Assembly: GCA_035606695.1 (NCBI GenBank)
Contig: DATNEW010000027.1
Coordinates: 62,001 to 126,000 of the forward strand
Length of the DNA stretch: 64,000 bases
Reading direction: 5' to 3'
Source: Gemmatimonadaceae bacterium
GTDB lineage: Bacteria > Gemmatimonadota > Gemmatimonadetes > Gemmatimonadales > Gemmatimonadaceae
The notes under the pieces were generated by a model. The model was not told the origin of the DNA and did not search any database. It worked only from the letters and a program-made list of their open reading frames with translations. A program made the position numbers and the translations under genes. How positions within the stretch are numbered: position 1 is the stretch's first letter; each line of letters opens with the position of its first letter. Shown piece after piece: positions 51,403 through 60,534 of this stretch.

Positions 51403-52547
51403 TCCCGCGCGATCCGCTCAGTGGCCGGCGCATTCTCGTGCTGTCGCCCGACCGCTGGGGCGCGATGCATCTGTCCAAGCATCATTATGCGCTGGCGCTC
51501 GCGGAGCGCGGCAACGAGGTGTTGTTCCTCCAGCCGGCCGAGCCGACGCCGACGGCGCCGCGCGTCGAGCGGGTCGAGGGTGGAGTGCGCGTCGTGACGT
51601 GGAGCGGCAGCAGCTCGCTGCGTTTGCGCTACCACGCGCGATTCGTCCACGACGCGTTGTATCGCCGCTCCGTAGGAAACGTGCTGAGCGCGATCGGTGG
51701 CCCGCCCGACGTGGTGTGGTGCTTCGAGACGAACGTCTTCTCCGATCTGCGCGTGTTTCGCGCGCCCGTGCGGATCTATCATCCCGTCGACGCGGTCTTC
51801 GGTCCGCAGCAGCGAACGCTCGCACGCTCGGCGCAACTCGTGCTTTCGGTCGCGCCAGAAATTCTGAACGCGATTCCGCTCGGCGGCGCGCGCGGACACA
51901 TTCTGAATCACGGCCTGAGCGAAGAGTTCGCGCGATTCGCGCGCGATCGCGATCCTGAGCCGCGCCGCGCCGGCCCGGTGCGTGTGGGCTTCATCGGAAG
52001 CTTGTTCAAGGAGAAGCTGGCGCACACGGCGATGCGGCGGATCATCGAAGAGCATCCGGATGTCGAGTTTCACATCTGGTCGCCGCTCGCGCTATCGGCG
52101 AGCAACGTCGCGGGGCTCGAATCGGCGCCGCGCACTCAATTCGTGCGACACCTGGGCACGCTCGCCAACGTGAGGTTGCACGGACTGCAACGTCCCGCCG
52201 ACGTGGCGCGGGCCGTTCAGTCGCTCGACCTGTTTCTGTTCTGCGATCGCGGCAACGCGTGGAACTCACACAAGCTCCTCGAGTACCTGAGCACGGGAAA
52301 GCCGGTGGTCTCGATGCCGGTCTCGCGCTACCGCGGCAGTGCGCTGATCGAGATGACGGCGAGCGACGATGACGACGAGTTCCGCGCGCTGTTCGCGCGC
52401 TCCCTGGAGAATCTGGATAGTCTCAGCGCGCCCGCCGCGCAGCGTGCGCGAATGACGTTTGCTCTCGAACAGACCTACGCGCGCCAGATCGACCGCATCT
52501 CGGCGCTGCTCGCCGAGTCGTTGGTGAAGTCGACGGCGAGTGCATAG
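51399..52547 (+). CDS. Glycosyltransferase (GT4-like, TuaH-type)
   Basis: The protein has 382 residues from a GTG. RRILVLSPDRWGAMHLSKHH opens an N-terminal GT-B half. IYHPVDAVFGPQQRTLARSA and VLSVAPEILNAI resemble TuaH-like teichuronic acid transferases. The C-terminal half has VRVGFIGSLFKEKLAHTAM and NSHKLLEYLSTGKPVVSMPV, the E-containing donor site. It is predicted to add a residue of the repeat unit. The specificity is unknown. Confidence 0.8.
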   Translation: MIPRDPLSGRRILVLSPDRWGAMHLSKHHYALALAERGNEVLFLQPAEPTPTAPRVERVEGGVRVVTWSGSSSLRLRYHARFVHDALYRRSVGNVLSAIGGPPDVVWCFETNVFSDLRVFRAPVRIYHPVDAVFGPQQRTLARSAQLVLSVAPEILNAIPLGGARGHILNHGLSEEFARFARDRDPEPRRAGPVRVGFIGSLFKEKLAHTAMRRIIEEHPDVEFHIWSPLALSASNVAGLESAPRTQFVRHLGTLANVRLHGLQRPADVARAVQSLDLFLFCDRGNAWNSHKLLEYLSTGKPVVSMPVSRYRGSALIEMTASDDDDEFRALFARSLENLDSLSAPAAQRARMTFALEQTYARQIDRISALLAESLVKSTASA

Positions 52548-52559
52548 GATCGAGCGCGC

Positions 52560-54095
52560 ATGAGCCAGGTCAACGCGATCGCCACAGGCGAGAGGAGCGC
52601 CGCGCACCACACCGCCGGAAAATCCACCGGCCTGCGTGTCATCGTCCTGGTGTTGATGGCCGCGCCGTTCATCACGGCGATGTTCGCGCCGCCGTCGCGA
52701 CTTCCCGCGTTGCCGCGCGCCCTGGCGTTCACGCTGTGGGTCGCGTCGCTCGCGCCGGCGTGGACGTATCTCGGCAAGCCGTTACACCGTCGCCCGCCGC
52801 TGCCATTCATGCCGCTGATCGGCTTGTTGTACGGGCTGAACTTCGCGCTGCAGCTGGCGTTGGGGCAGGTGAACGTGTTTTACCGCATTGGGCTCGACCA
52901 GATGTCGCCGCTCGATCCGCGGCACGACTACACCGCGCCGATCACGTTGGCCCTCGTCGGGTGGTTGATCCTGCTCGGAGTGTACACGCTCATCGCGCGG
53001 CGCAACGTGTCGCCGACCGCGTTCGTGAACCCGCCACGGTCGGCACCGGCGTTGCGCCGACGACTGGTGCGCAGCGCGTTGATGTTGCTCTACTGCACCG
53101 TCGTGCTCGAGCCGCTGCGAGTGTTGGGTGTTCCGCTCGTCCTGCATGGCATACTGGTGTTCATGCAAATGTTGGGACTCTTCGCGCTCGGCCTGCTGAT
53201 CGTCATGCAGCTGCAGGGCGTGCTCCCGAAGCGCGCGAAGTTGATGCTCTACGCCGGCCTTGCCGCGATGGTCGTGGGACGTTTGGCGACCGGTCAGATT
53301 TCGGGGCTCGCGCTGCTTGCCGTCACGGTGCTCGAGGCCTACTGGCTGGCCAAGGGCAGCGTCGGCTGGCGCGCAATCGTCGGAGTGCTCGTGGTCGGCG
53401 TCGCGATCGTCACGTTGCGCGGTCTCGCCGTGCAATTCCGCGCGGTCGTCTGGTTTGGCGGAACCAATTACACACTCGGCCAGCGGTTGACCGTGTTGCA
53501 CGACGTCGCGCAGGACCGCGTCGCGTCCGACGGTGTCTGGGGGACTATCACCGACGGCGCAACACTCGTTGCGGGCCGTTCGGCGTACGCGGACATCTTT
53601 GCGGACGTGTATCGCTTGACGCCGCGATACATCAAGTACTGGAACGGTGGGACGTACGTCGCGCTCATTGGCGTCGCGATACCGCGCGCGCTGTGGCCGT
53701 CCAAGCCGGTGTCGTCCGTCGGCCAAATGTTCGGCCATCGATACAACTACATCGGCGATTTCGACTTCGGCACGTCCGTCAATCTGCCGTACTTGCTGGA
53801 ATTCTTCGTCAATTTCGGCCCGATGGGTGTGCTGTTCGGCATGGCGGCCATTGGCTCGATCTACGCGTTTCTCGAGCGCGTCGTGAATCGCCCTGGACAG
53901 CCGCCGGAGCTTTCGATGGCGGGTGCCGCGCTGCTGTTGCCGTTGTTGAACATCGAGTCGGACTTCGCGGTGACGTTCGGTGGATTGCTCATGAACGGTG
54001 TCGCGCTGTGGTTGGTCTATCGGCAGCTGGTTCGCGTGCCGCGCCCGAAGGCGGTCGTCGCCGTGCACAACACAGTTCTCGGGGCAGCCACCTGA
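52560..54095 (+). CDS. wzy: O-antigen polymerase-like membrane protein (Wzy/EpsG-type)
   Basis: The protein has 511 residues with about eleven membrane segments. A large loop has AGRSAYADIFADVYRLTPRY, then GGTYVALIGVAIPRALWPSK, GHRYNYIGDFDFGTS and VNLPYLLEFFVNFGPMGVLF. The P-R-x-x-W-P-x-K-P pattern is common in oligosaccharide repeat unit polymerases. It would polymerise undecaprenyl-linked repeats in the periplasm. With the ligase/polymerase at 4899 this is the second candidate, which implies either two glycans or one polymerase plus one ligase. The start is an ATG 13 bases after the previous gene. Confidence 0.78.
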   Translation: MSQVNAIATGERSAAHHTAGKSTGLRVIVLVLMAAPFITAMFAPPSRLPALPRALAFTLWVASLAPAWTYLGKPLHRRPPLPFMPLIGLLYGLNFALQLALGQVNVFYRIGLDQMSPLDPRHDYTAPITLALVGWLILLGVYTLIARRNVSPTAFVNPPRSAPALRRRLVRSALMLLYCTVVLEPLRVLGVPLVLHGILVFMQMLGLFALGLLIVMQLQGVLPKRAKLMLYAGLAAMVVGRLATGQISGLALLAVTVLEAYWLAKGSVGWRAIVGVLVVGVAIVTLRGLAVQFRAVVWFGGTNYTLGQRLTVLHDVAQDRVASDGVWGTITDGATLVAGRSAYADIFADVYRLTPRYIKYWNGGTYVALIGVAIPRALWPSKPVSSVGQMFGHRYNYIGDFDFGTSVNLPYLLEFFVNFGPMGVLFGMAAIGSIYAFLERVVNRPGQPPELSMAGAALLLPLLNIESDFAVTFGGLLMNGVALWLVYRQLVRVPRPKAVVAVHNTVLGAAT

Positions 54096-54100
54096 GCGCG

Positions 54101-55240
54101 GTGACGGCAATCGAGAACGCGCGCGCCCGGTCGCATCGCGCGAGTGCCGCGCTTGGTGTGCCGGGGTTTGCCGTTGTGGCGCTCGGTGGCAGCGGCGATG
54201 GTATCGCGTACTCCGCGCGCCTGGCGGATGCGGTGCTGCGGGAGCTGAGCGGTGACGCGCGTCGGGTGATCGAGCTCGCACCGCGTGCGGCGACCGGGGT
54301 GTCGATTGGCGAGCGTTTCCGATTCACCGCGAAACTCATCGCCGCGGACACGCGCCGCCGGGTCGATTGGTGGCTGTTCAATCATCTGTCGGTGGCGCGA
54401 GCCTATCGGCTCGTGCCTACCCCGCTGCGTCGTCCGTACGGGATAATCCTGCATGGCATCGAGGTGTGGGATTCGGCACTGTCGAGCGACCGCCGCGCGG
54501 CGTTGCGCGGCGCGCGCGTGCGGATCGCAGTCTCCGCGCACACGGCGAGCAAGGTCCGCGCGACGCATCCCGACGTCGGCGACGTCGTTGCATGCCCGCT
54601 CGCCTTGCTGAACACGCCGGCTTCTCCGCGACGCGAGGCCGACACCGCGCTCCTCGCGCGACTTCGTCCCCGCAGCGTCGCCATCGTGGGCCGCATGAGC
54701 GCTGCCGAGCGGTACAAGGGGCACGATCAATTGCTCGAGGCGTGGCCGATCGTTCGTGAGCGCGTTCCGGGCGCACAGCTCGTGATCGTCGGTCAAGGGG
54801 ACGATCGCGCGCGTCTCATCGAGAAAGCACGCGCGCTCGAGCTTGGCGACGACGTCTTGTTCACTGGATTCGTGTCCGACGCCACGCTGCAGCATGTGCT
54901 CGAGAACGTCGCCGTGTTCGCGATGCCGAGTCAGGGCGAAGGATTCGGCCTTGTATATCTGCAGGCGATGGCGGCGGGTCGTGCATGCATCGGTTCCGAC
55001 CGCGATGCGGCTGGGGGTATCATCGTGCCGGGGGAGACCGGCTTGCTGGTCAATCCCGACGACATCGGCGGCGTGGCCGACGCCGTGGCGACGCTGCTGG
55101 ATAACGAAGAACTGTGCCGGCGGATGGGCGCGGCCGGTCGCCGCCGCTACGAGGCGGAGTTCACCTATCCGCGATACCGCGATCGGCTCGGCGCTCTGTT
55201 GGCGAGTGCGTTCGGCGAACAGACGCCGCGCCGCGGATGA
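54101..55240 (+). CDS. Glycosyltransferase family 4
   Basis: The protein has 379 residues. The GTG at 54101 is chosen because it follows the wzy stop by six bases. AVVALGGSGDGIAYSARLA, then VAIVGRMSAAERYKGHDQLL, and the donor site PSQGEGFGLVYLQAMAAGRA with its E-x7-type spacing identify a retaining GT4 enzyme. The N-terminal half has RRPYGIILHGIEVWDSAL. It is predicted to elongate the repeat unit. Its stop overlaps the next GT4 gene (ATGA). Confidence 0.85.
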   Translation: MTAIENARARSHRASAALGVPGFAVVALGGSGDGIAYSARLADAVLRELSGDARRVIELAPRAATGVSIGERFRFTAKLIAADTRRRVDWWLFNHLSVARAYRLVPTPLRRPYGIILHGIEVWDSALSSDRRAALRGARVRIAVSAHTASKVRATHPDVGDVVACPLALLNTPASPRREADTALLARLRPRSVAIVGRMSAAERYKGHDQLLEAWPIVRERVPGAQLVIVGQGDDRARLIEKARALELGDDVLFTGFVSDATLQHVLENVAVFAMPSQGEGFGLVYLQAMAAGRACIGSDRDAAGGIIVPGETGLLVNPDDIGGVADAVATLLDNEELCRRMGAAGRRRYEAEFTYPRYRDRLGALLASAFGEQTPRRG

Positions 55241-56391
55241 CTCGGCAAATGCGGCCAAACCGGCTGCGCGTGCTGCATACGCTGCCGAGTGCCGCGGTGA
55301 GCTACGGGGGTCCGACGTATTCGGCGAAGGCGTTCGCCGACGCCGGCGCGGCGGCGGGGGAGGACGTCACGATCGCGGCGCCCGTGTTCGCGCACGAGGG
55401 CCCGCTCGGCCTGCACGAGCGCGACGATTCGTTCACGCTGCGGCTCTTTCCGGGCCAGGGACGCGGTGCGTTCGTGGCCTCGCGCGCGATGTGGATGTGG
55501 CTGAGGCGCGAGGTCCGGACCTTCGACGTCGTGCACATTCATACTTTGCTCAATCCGGTCAGTGCGGTCACGGCGTGGATCTGCCGCCGGGCCGGAGTAC
55601 CGTACGTGGTGCGCCCGTGCGGGATGCTCTCGCGTTACAGTTACGAGCATCGCCGCCGGCTGCTCAAGCGAGCGTACTTCACGCTCGTGGATCGCGGTGT
55701 GGTGACCGGCGCGGCGGCTGTCCAGTTCACCACGGATGTGGAAGCGAACGAAGCTCGCGAACGCGTGGCGCTCGATCCGTCGCGTGTGGTCGTCGTGCCG
55801 CCGCCGTACGTTCCCAATGCGCTCCGCTTGCCGCGTGCTCCCGGCACCGACGCGCCCGTCGTATTTCTGGCGCGTCTCAACCCGGTGAAGGGGCTGGAGA
55901 CGTTGCTGGCGGCATGGCGCGAGGTGGTGGCGCGCCGTCCGGCGGCGCGGCTGGTGATCGCGGGGGACGGCGAGGCTGCATATGTCGAGAGCCTTCGCGT
56001 GCTCGCGGAACAACTTGGCATTGCGTCGCGCGTGGAGTTCGCGGGCTTCGTCTCAGGTGCGCGCAAGGCTGAACTCCTCGCGGGTGCCGCGCTCGTGGTG
56101 TTGCCGTCGAAGCACGAGAATTTCGGTGTCGCGGTGCTCGAAGCGATCGGCGCCGGGGTCCCGGTGATCGTGTCGCCCGAAGTGCAGCTGTCGTCGTTCG
56201 TACGGCGGCATGCGCTGGGCGTGGTCGTCGAGCGCGAGCCGGCGAAGCTCGCGGCCGCGATCGTTCAGGTGATCGGTGACGACGCGTTGCAGGCGCGTTG
56301 TGCCGTCGCCGGTCCGGCGGCGGTGGAGTCGAGCTTTTCCGTCGACCGCATCGGCCGGGCGCTCGAGGAGATGTATCTTTCGTTCGGCTGA
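55237..56391 (+). CDS. Glycosyltransferase family 4
   Basis: The protein has 384 residues from an ATG overlapping the previous stop. It has RVLHTLPSAAVSYGGPTYSA and VVRPCGMLSRYSYEHRRRL. PVVFLARLNPVKGLETLLAA and SKHENFGVAVLEAIGAGVPV with the E-x7-E donor site complete a GT4 enzyme. It is the last gene before the strong terminator-like element, so it is likely the end of the long operon unless the transcript reads through. Confidence 0.87.
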   Translation: MTRQMRPNRLRVLHTLPSAAVSYGGPTYSAKAFADAGAAAGEDVTIAAPVFAHEGPLGLHERDDSFTLRLFPGQGRGAFVASRAMWMWLRREVRTFDVVHIHTLLNPVSAVTAWICRRAGVPYVVRPCGMLSRYSYEHRRRLLKRAYFTLVDRGVVTGAAAVQFTTDVEANEARERVALDPSRVVVVPPPYVPNALRLPRAPGTDAPVVFLARLNPVKGLETLLAAWREVVARRPAARLVIAGDGEAAYVESLRVLAEQLGIASRVEFAGFVSGARKAELLAGAALVVLPSKHENFGVAVLEAIGAGVPVIVSPEVQLSSFVRRHALGVVVEREPAKLAAAIVQVIGDDALQARCAVAGPAAVESSFSVDRIGRALEEMYLSFG

Positions 56392-56402
56392 ATGCCGTCG
56401 GC

Positions 56403-56445
56403 GACGCCGAGCGCGTCGTGACGCTCCGGTCGTCTTTTTTTTTTT
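56403..56445 (+). terminator. Strong intrinsic terminator-like element
   Basis: Twelve bases after the stop codon a stem forms between 56403-56413 and 56422-56434. gacg pairs with cgtc, cc with gg, and gagcg with cgctc, with two single-base bulges and an eight-base loop. It is followed at once by eleven consecutive T residues (56435-56445). This is the clearest terminator in the window. It separates the 33-kb operon from the carbamoyltransferase gene, whose ATG is only 23 bases beyond the T-run. Confidence 0.75.
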
Positions 56446-56468
56446 CGTCGATTTCAATTGTTGCATTC

Positions 56469-58274
56469 ATGAATTCTCGTCGTTCGCGCCAATCCACGTA
56501 CGTGTTGGGAATCAACGCCTATCACGGCGACGTGGCCGCGGTGCTCCTGCGCGACGGCGTGGTCGTTGCCGCGCTGGAAGAGGAACGGTTTCGCCGCGTA
56601 AAGCATTACGCGGGCTTTCCGACGATGGCGATTGCCAGGTGCCTGGACATCGGCGGCATCACGGGCGCGGAGGTTCAGCATGTCGCGATCAGCCGCAATC
56701 CGCGCGCGAATCTGCTGCAGAAGGCGGCGTTCGCCTTGTCACGGCGACCCGGCCTGGCGCTGATTCGCGACCGGATGCGCAACGCGGCGAAGGTGCGTGA
56801 CATCCACGCGCCCCTGGCCGCGGCGTTGGGGCGTCCCGCGGACGATCTGCCGAAGCTTCATTTCGTCGAGCATCACCCGGCGCACCTCGCCAGCACGTTC
56901 TTCGTCTCGCCGTTCGACGACGCGTCCGTGTGCGCGATCGACGGCTTCGGCGACTTCGTCAGCACCTCCATGGCGGTTGGCCGCGGGAATTCGCTCGAGG
57001 TGCTGGAGCGAGTCTTCTTCCCGCATTCGTTGGGAATGTTCTACACCGCCGTCACCCAGTATCTGGGTTTTCACGGGTACGGCGATGAATTCAAGGTGAT
57101 GGGCCTGGCGCCGTACGGCAGTCCGCGGCACGTCGAGCCGCTCCGCGAGCTCGTGAAATTGAAGGACGGGGGTACCTTCGAGCTGGCGCTGGAATATTTC
57201 CGTCACTGGAGCGACGGCGTCGAGATGGAATGGGATTCAGGGTATCCGACGCTCGGTCTCGTGTACGCGCCCGCGCTCGAGCAGTTGCTCGGCCCAGCGC
57301 GCCGGCCGGACGAGCCGCTCACGCCGCATCACGAAGATCTCGCGCGTTCGCTGCAAGCCGTCTATGAAGAGTGCGCGTTCCACGTGCTCAACGGTTTGTG
57401 GGAGCGAACGAAGAATCCTCGCCTCTGTCTCGCCGGCGGCTGTGCCATGAACAGCGTCGCCAACGGCAAAGTACGATCGCACACCCCGTTCACCGATGTG
57501 TACGTGCAGCCGGCGTCGAGCGACAATGGAACAGCACTCGGCGCTGCCTACTACGCGTGGAACCAGGTGCTGCGTCAGCCGCGGTCGTTTGTGATGACCC
57601 ATGGCTACTGGGGTACGGAGTATCCAGGCGCCGACATCACGGAAGCCATCGCGCGGCGCGACGATCCGGAGTGGCAGTACGAATGGACGAAGTACGGGGA
57701 CGAGGACGAGTTGTGTCGTGAAACGGCGCAGTTGATCGTCGGCGGGAATGTCGTCGGCTGGTTCCAGGGCCGCATGGAGTGGGGGGCGCGCGCGCTTGGC
57801 AATCGCAGCATCCTCGCCGATCCGCGCCGCTCCGACGTGCGGGAGCTGATCAACACGCGCATCAAGTTTCGCGAGAAGTTTCGTCCGTTCGCGCCGTCGA
57901 TCGCCGAAGAGGCGCTGCATGACTATTTCGTCGACGCGGCCCCCGATCCGTTCATGCAGCAGGTCTATCCCGTTCAGCCCGACAAGCGTGCGGTGCTTCC
58001 GGCGATCACGCACGTGGACGGGACGGGGCGATTGCAGACCGTGAGCGCCGAAACGAACCCGCGCTACTACAAGTTGATCCGCGCGGTGGAGCAATTGAGC
58101 GGCGTGCCGGTCGTGCTCAACACCAGCTTCAACGAGAACGAACCGATCGTGGATACGCCGGAGCAGGCGCTCGACTGTTTTCTCCGCACGCGTATGGACG
58201 CCATCGTCGTTGGCAATATGATCGTGCGCCGTCAGCCGGTGCATCGCGCCGCGGTTGTGACGAGCCCGAGTTGA
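56469..58274 (+). CDS. Carbamoyltransferase (NodU/CmcH family)
   Basis: The protein has 601 residues from the ATG at 56469. YVLGINAYHGDVAAVLLRDG opens the Kae1-like N-terminal domain, HFVEHHPAHLASTFFVSPF supplies the metal-binding His residues, and CLAGGCAMNSVANGK and SSDNGTALGAAYYAW follow. The C-terminal YrdC-like domain has WFQGRMEWGARALGNRSILA. It transfers a carbamoyl group from carbamoyl phosphate, via carbamoyl-AMP, to a sugar hydroxyl. It is predicted to decorate the glycan. No obvious separate promoter fits in the short gap after the terminator. Confidence 0.9.
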   Translation: MNSRRSRQSTYVLGINAYHGDVAAVLLRDGVVVAALEEERFRRVKHYAGFPTMAIARCLDIGGITGAEVQHVAISRNPRANLLQKAAFALSRRPGLALIRDRMRNAAKVRDIHAPLAAALGRPADDLPKLHFVEHHPAHLASTFFVSPFDDASVCAIDGFGDFVSTSMAVGRGNSLEVLERVFFPHSLGMFYTAVTQYLGFHGYGDEFKVMGLAPYGSPRHVEPLRELVKLKDGGTFELALEYFRHWSDGVEMEWDSGYPTLGLVYAPALEQLLGPARRPDEPLTPHHEDLARSLQAVYEECAFHVLNGLWERTKNPRLCLAGGCAMNSVANGKVRSHTPFTDVYVQPASSDNGTALGAAYYAWNQVLRQPRSFVMTHGYWGTEYPGADITEAIARRDDPEWQYEWTKYGDEDELCRETAQLIVGGNVVGWFQGRMEWGARALGNRSILADPRRSDVRELINTRIKFREKFRPFAPSIAEEALHDYFVDAAPDPFMQQVYPVQPDKRAVLPAITHVDGTGRLQTVSAETNPRYYKLIRAVEQLSGVPVVLNTSFNENEPIVDTPEQALDCFLRTRMDAIVVGNMIVRRQPVHRAAVVTSPS

Positions 58275-58281
58275 TCGCGGA

Positions 58282-59400
58282 ATGTCCTCGAGCGCGCGGC
58301 CACTGCTCTTCGAGGAACGATCGGCGGAGACGCCGCTGTTCTCGGTGTGCATTCCGCAGTACAGTCGCTTTCCCTTTCTGATCGCCGCGCTCGAGACGCT
58401 GCGAGACCAAACAGAACGCTCGTTCGAAGTGTGCATCTCCGACGACGTGTCACCGGAGGGGCGCCACGAAGACGTCGTTGCCTTTCTGCGTGCGGCGCGG
58501 ATTCCGTTCGGTTACGTGGTGCAGCAACACAATCTTCGCTACGACGGCAACCTGCGCGCGGCGATGGCCCTGGCCCGCGGCCGGTTCTGCCTGTTGATGG
58601 GCAATGACGACGCCCTCGCGGATGCGCGCACCCTCGAACGATACGCGGAGCTCATTCGCGCCAACGCGCCGCTCGGCGTCGTCATCACCGACTTTGCGGA
58701 CTATGTCACCGGCGAACGCGCCGGACGCATTCAGCGGACCGCCCGATACGACGGCGACGCCCAAGTGGCGCTCCAACACTTTCGCAATTTCAGTTTCGTC
58801 AGCGGGATTTTGCTCGACCGCGCGGCGGCGCATCGCGAAGCCACGACGCGCTGGGACGGGAGCGAGATGTATCAGATGTACATAGGCTGCCGGCTCATCG
58901 CGACCGGCCACGCGCTGCTCGAGATCGCGGAGCCGATGGTGCGGAAGGACATTCGCATTCCCAACGAGAGCGTCGACAGCTACGCGCGCCGCCCGCGTGA
59001 ATCGTCGTTCAAGCGTCGCGAATTGCCATTCAATCGACTGGGTGCGTTGCTGTACGACGCGATCGAGCCCGCATTGGCCAAGGACGGCCTGCAGCGCGCC
59101 ATTCGCAGCATCTTTGGTCAAATCCTGGCGATCACGTACCCGTATTGGCTGCTGGAGTATCGCCGTGTGCAGCCGTGGGGGTACGCCGTCGGCGTGGCGC
59201 GCGGGATGGCCCCGGCGCGCATCCTGAAGGAGGTGCCGGCGTCGGGCGCGACGCGCCTGTTCGTTCGCACACTCTACACGGCGGCGACGATCGCGGCGCT
59301 GGCCATGCCACAAGTGCTGTTCGCGCGCGCGCGGGCGACCCTGTATCGGTTCGTCAAACGTCCCGGACGAGCCGGCGAAGCGACCGCGCGCGCTGTATGA
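58282..59400 (+). CDS. Glycosyltransferase family 2
   Basis: The protein has 372 residues from an ATG seven bases after the carbamoyltransferase. LFSVCIPQYSRFPFLIAALE, FEVCISDDVSPEGR and FCLLMGNDDALADARTLERY identify the GT-A domain; the metal site reads NDD. This is like O-antigen abequosyl- or rhamnosyl-type GT2 enzymes. The C-terminal 130 residues include amphipathic or hydrophobic stretches (TAATIAALAMPQVLFARA), suggesting membrane contact. It is coupled to the next gene by ATGA. Confidence 0.83.
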   Translation: MSSSARPLLFEERSAETPLFSVCIPQYSRFPFLIAALETLRDQTERSFEVCISDDVSPEGRHEDVVAFLRAARIPFGYVVQQHNLRYDGNLRAAMALARGRFCLLMGNDDALADARTLERYAELIRANAPLGVVITDFADYVTGERAGRIQRTARYDGDAQVALQHFRNFSFVSGILLDRAAAHREATTRWDGSEMYQMYIGCRLIATGHALLEIAEPMVRKDIRIPNESVDSYARRPRESSFKRRELPFNRLGALLYDAIEPALAKDGLQRAIRSIFGQILAITYPYWLLEYRRVQPWGYAVGVARGMAPARILKEVPASGATRLFVRTLYTAATIAALAMPQVLFARARATLYRFVKRPGRAGEATARAV

Positions 59401-60425
59401 GAATTCTCATCGTCGGCAACGAGGGCGGCACCAACGTCGGGTGGTCGCTCTTCAGAGCCGCGAAACTGGCGGGCCACGAGGCCGCCTTCGCGAACGCGCT
59501 CGAGGCGGCGCGCGGACCGCGGTGGCTCAAGCGAGTGGCGTGGCACTTCTTCGACCATCGCCCGCCGCGACTGGGATCGTTCAGCCGGGCGGTGCGCGAG
59601 CGAGCGCTCCGCGACCGACCGGAGCTCCTCATCGCCACCGGCGCCGTGCCGATCACGGCCGGCGATCTTGGACGCATTCGCGCGGCAGACATCCGTACCG
59701 CGAACTTCACCACGGATGACCCGTGGAGCCCGATCAGCCGCGCAAATTGGTTTCTTCGCGCGCTGCCCGCGTATGACGTCGTCTTCACGCCACGCCGCGC
59801 GAACATCGCGGACCTACAGCGCGCGGGCTGCCGGCATGTCGAGTTTCTTCCGTTCGGCTATGATCCGGAGCTGTGCTTTCCCGAGGAACTCTCCCCGGCG
59901 GACACGGCCGCTTTGGCGAGCGACGTGATTTTCGTCGGAGGTGCGGATGACGGACGTGCCGCGCTGATCGCTGACCTGGCGCGGGATATCCCGAACGTGT
60001 CGCTGTACGGAAGCTTCTGGGAGCGATATCCGGCCACGCGTGCGCTCACGCGCGGACAGGCCGGTCCCGAGACCATTCGGCGCGCCACGCGCGCGGCCCG
60101 CGTCAGCCTCTGCCTGGTGCGTCACTCGAACCGCGACGGTCACGTCATGCGCTCGTTCGAAATGGCGGCGATGGGCGCATGTATGCTCGTCGAAGACACG
60201 GCCGAGCATCGCGAGCTGTTCGGCGAGGACGGCGAGCGGGTCCTGTTCTTTGTCACGCCGCGCGACATGACGTTGAAGGCACAAATTCTCATCGCCGACG
60301 AGGCGCTGCGCCGCCGGTTGTCCACGGCGGTCATGCGGCACGTCACGGCCGGATGCAACACCTATGCGGACCGCCTGAGCCGGATGATGACGGCCTCGCT
60401 TCAGGGGGCGCGCGTCGGTTTGTAG
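59397..60425 (+). CDS. CgeB-like glycosyltransferase
   Basis: The protein has 342 residues with ATGA overlap. RILIVGNEGGTNVGWSLFRA starts the GT-B fold. ANFTTDDPWSPISRANWFLR, YDVVFTPRRANIADLQRAG and VEFLPFGYDPELCFP are typical of the CgeB/DUF3880-type family, and SLCLVRHSNRDGHVMRSFEM AAMG matches the donor-binding half. Such enzymes are found in spore-coat and maturation glycan loci. The acceptor is unknown. A gap of 109 bp without visible features follows. Confidence 0.82.
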   Translation: MRILIVGNEGGTNVGWSLFRAAKLAGHEAAFANALEAARGPRWLKRVAWHFFDHRPPRLGSFSRAVRERALRDRPELLIATGAVPITAGDLGRIRAADIRTANFTTDDPWSPISRANWFLRALPAYDVVFTPRRANIADLQRAGCRHVEFLPFGYDPELCFPEELSPADTAALASDVIFVGGADDGRAALIADLARDIPNVSLYGSFWERYPATRALTRGQAGPETIRRATRAARVSLCLVRHSNRDGHVMRSFEMAAMGACMLVEDTAEHRELFGEDGERVLFFVTPRDMTLKAQILIADEALRRRLSTAVMRHVTAGCNTYADRLSRMMTASLQGARVGL

Positions 60426-60534
60426 ATTGCCTCCCACTCGCGGCGCATCGGGCCGCGTTTCACGCCACTCCCGCGCCCCGCATGTTCGCACCGTTCAAAT
60501 TCGTGTCGGCGAAGACGATCGATCGGTCGACTCG

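Noticed and set aside
52736-54100. Long plus-strand frame upstream of the GT4 gene at 54101
   Set aside because: It is out of frame with the polymerase gene that occupies this interval, and its Arg-rich sequence has no membrane segments or motifs.
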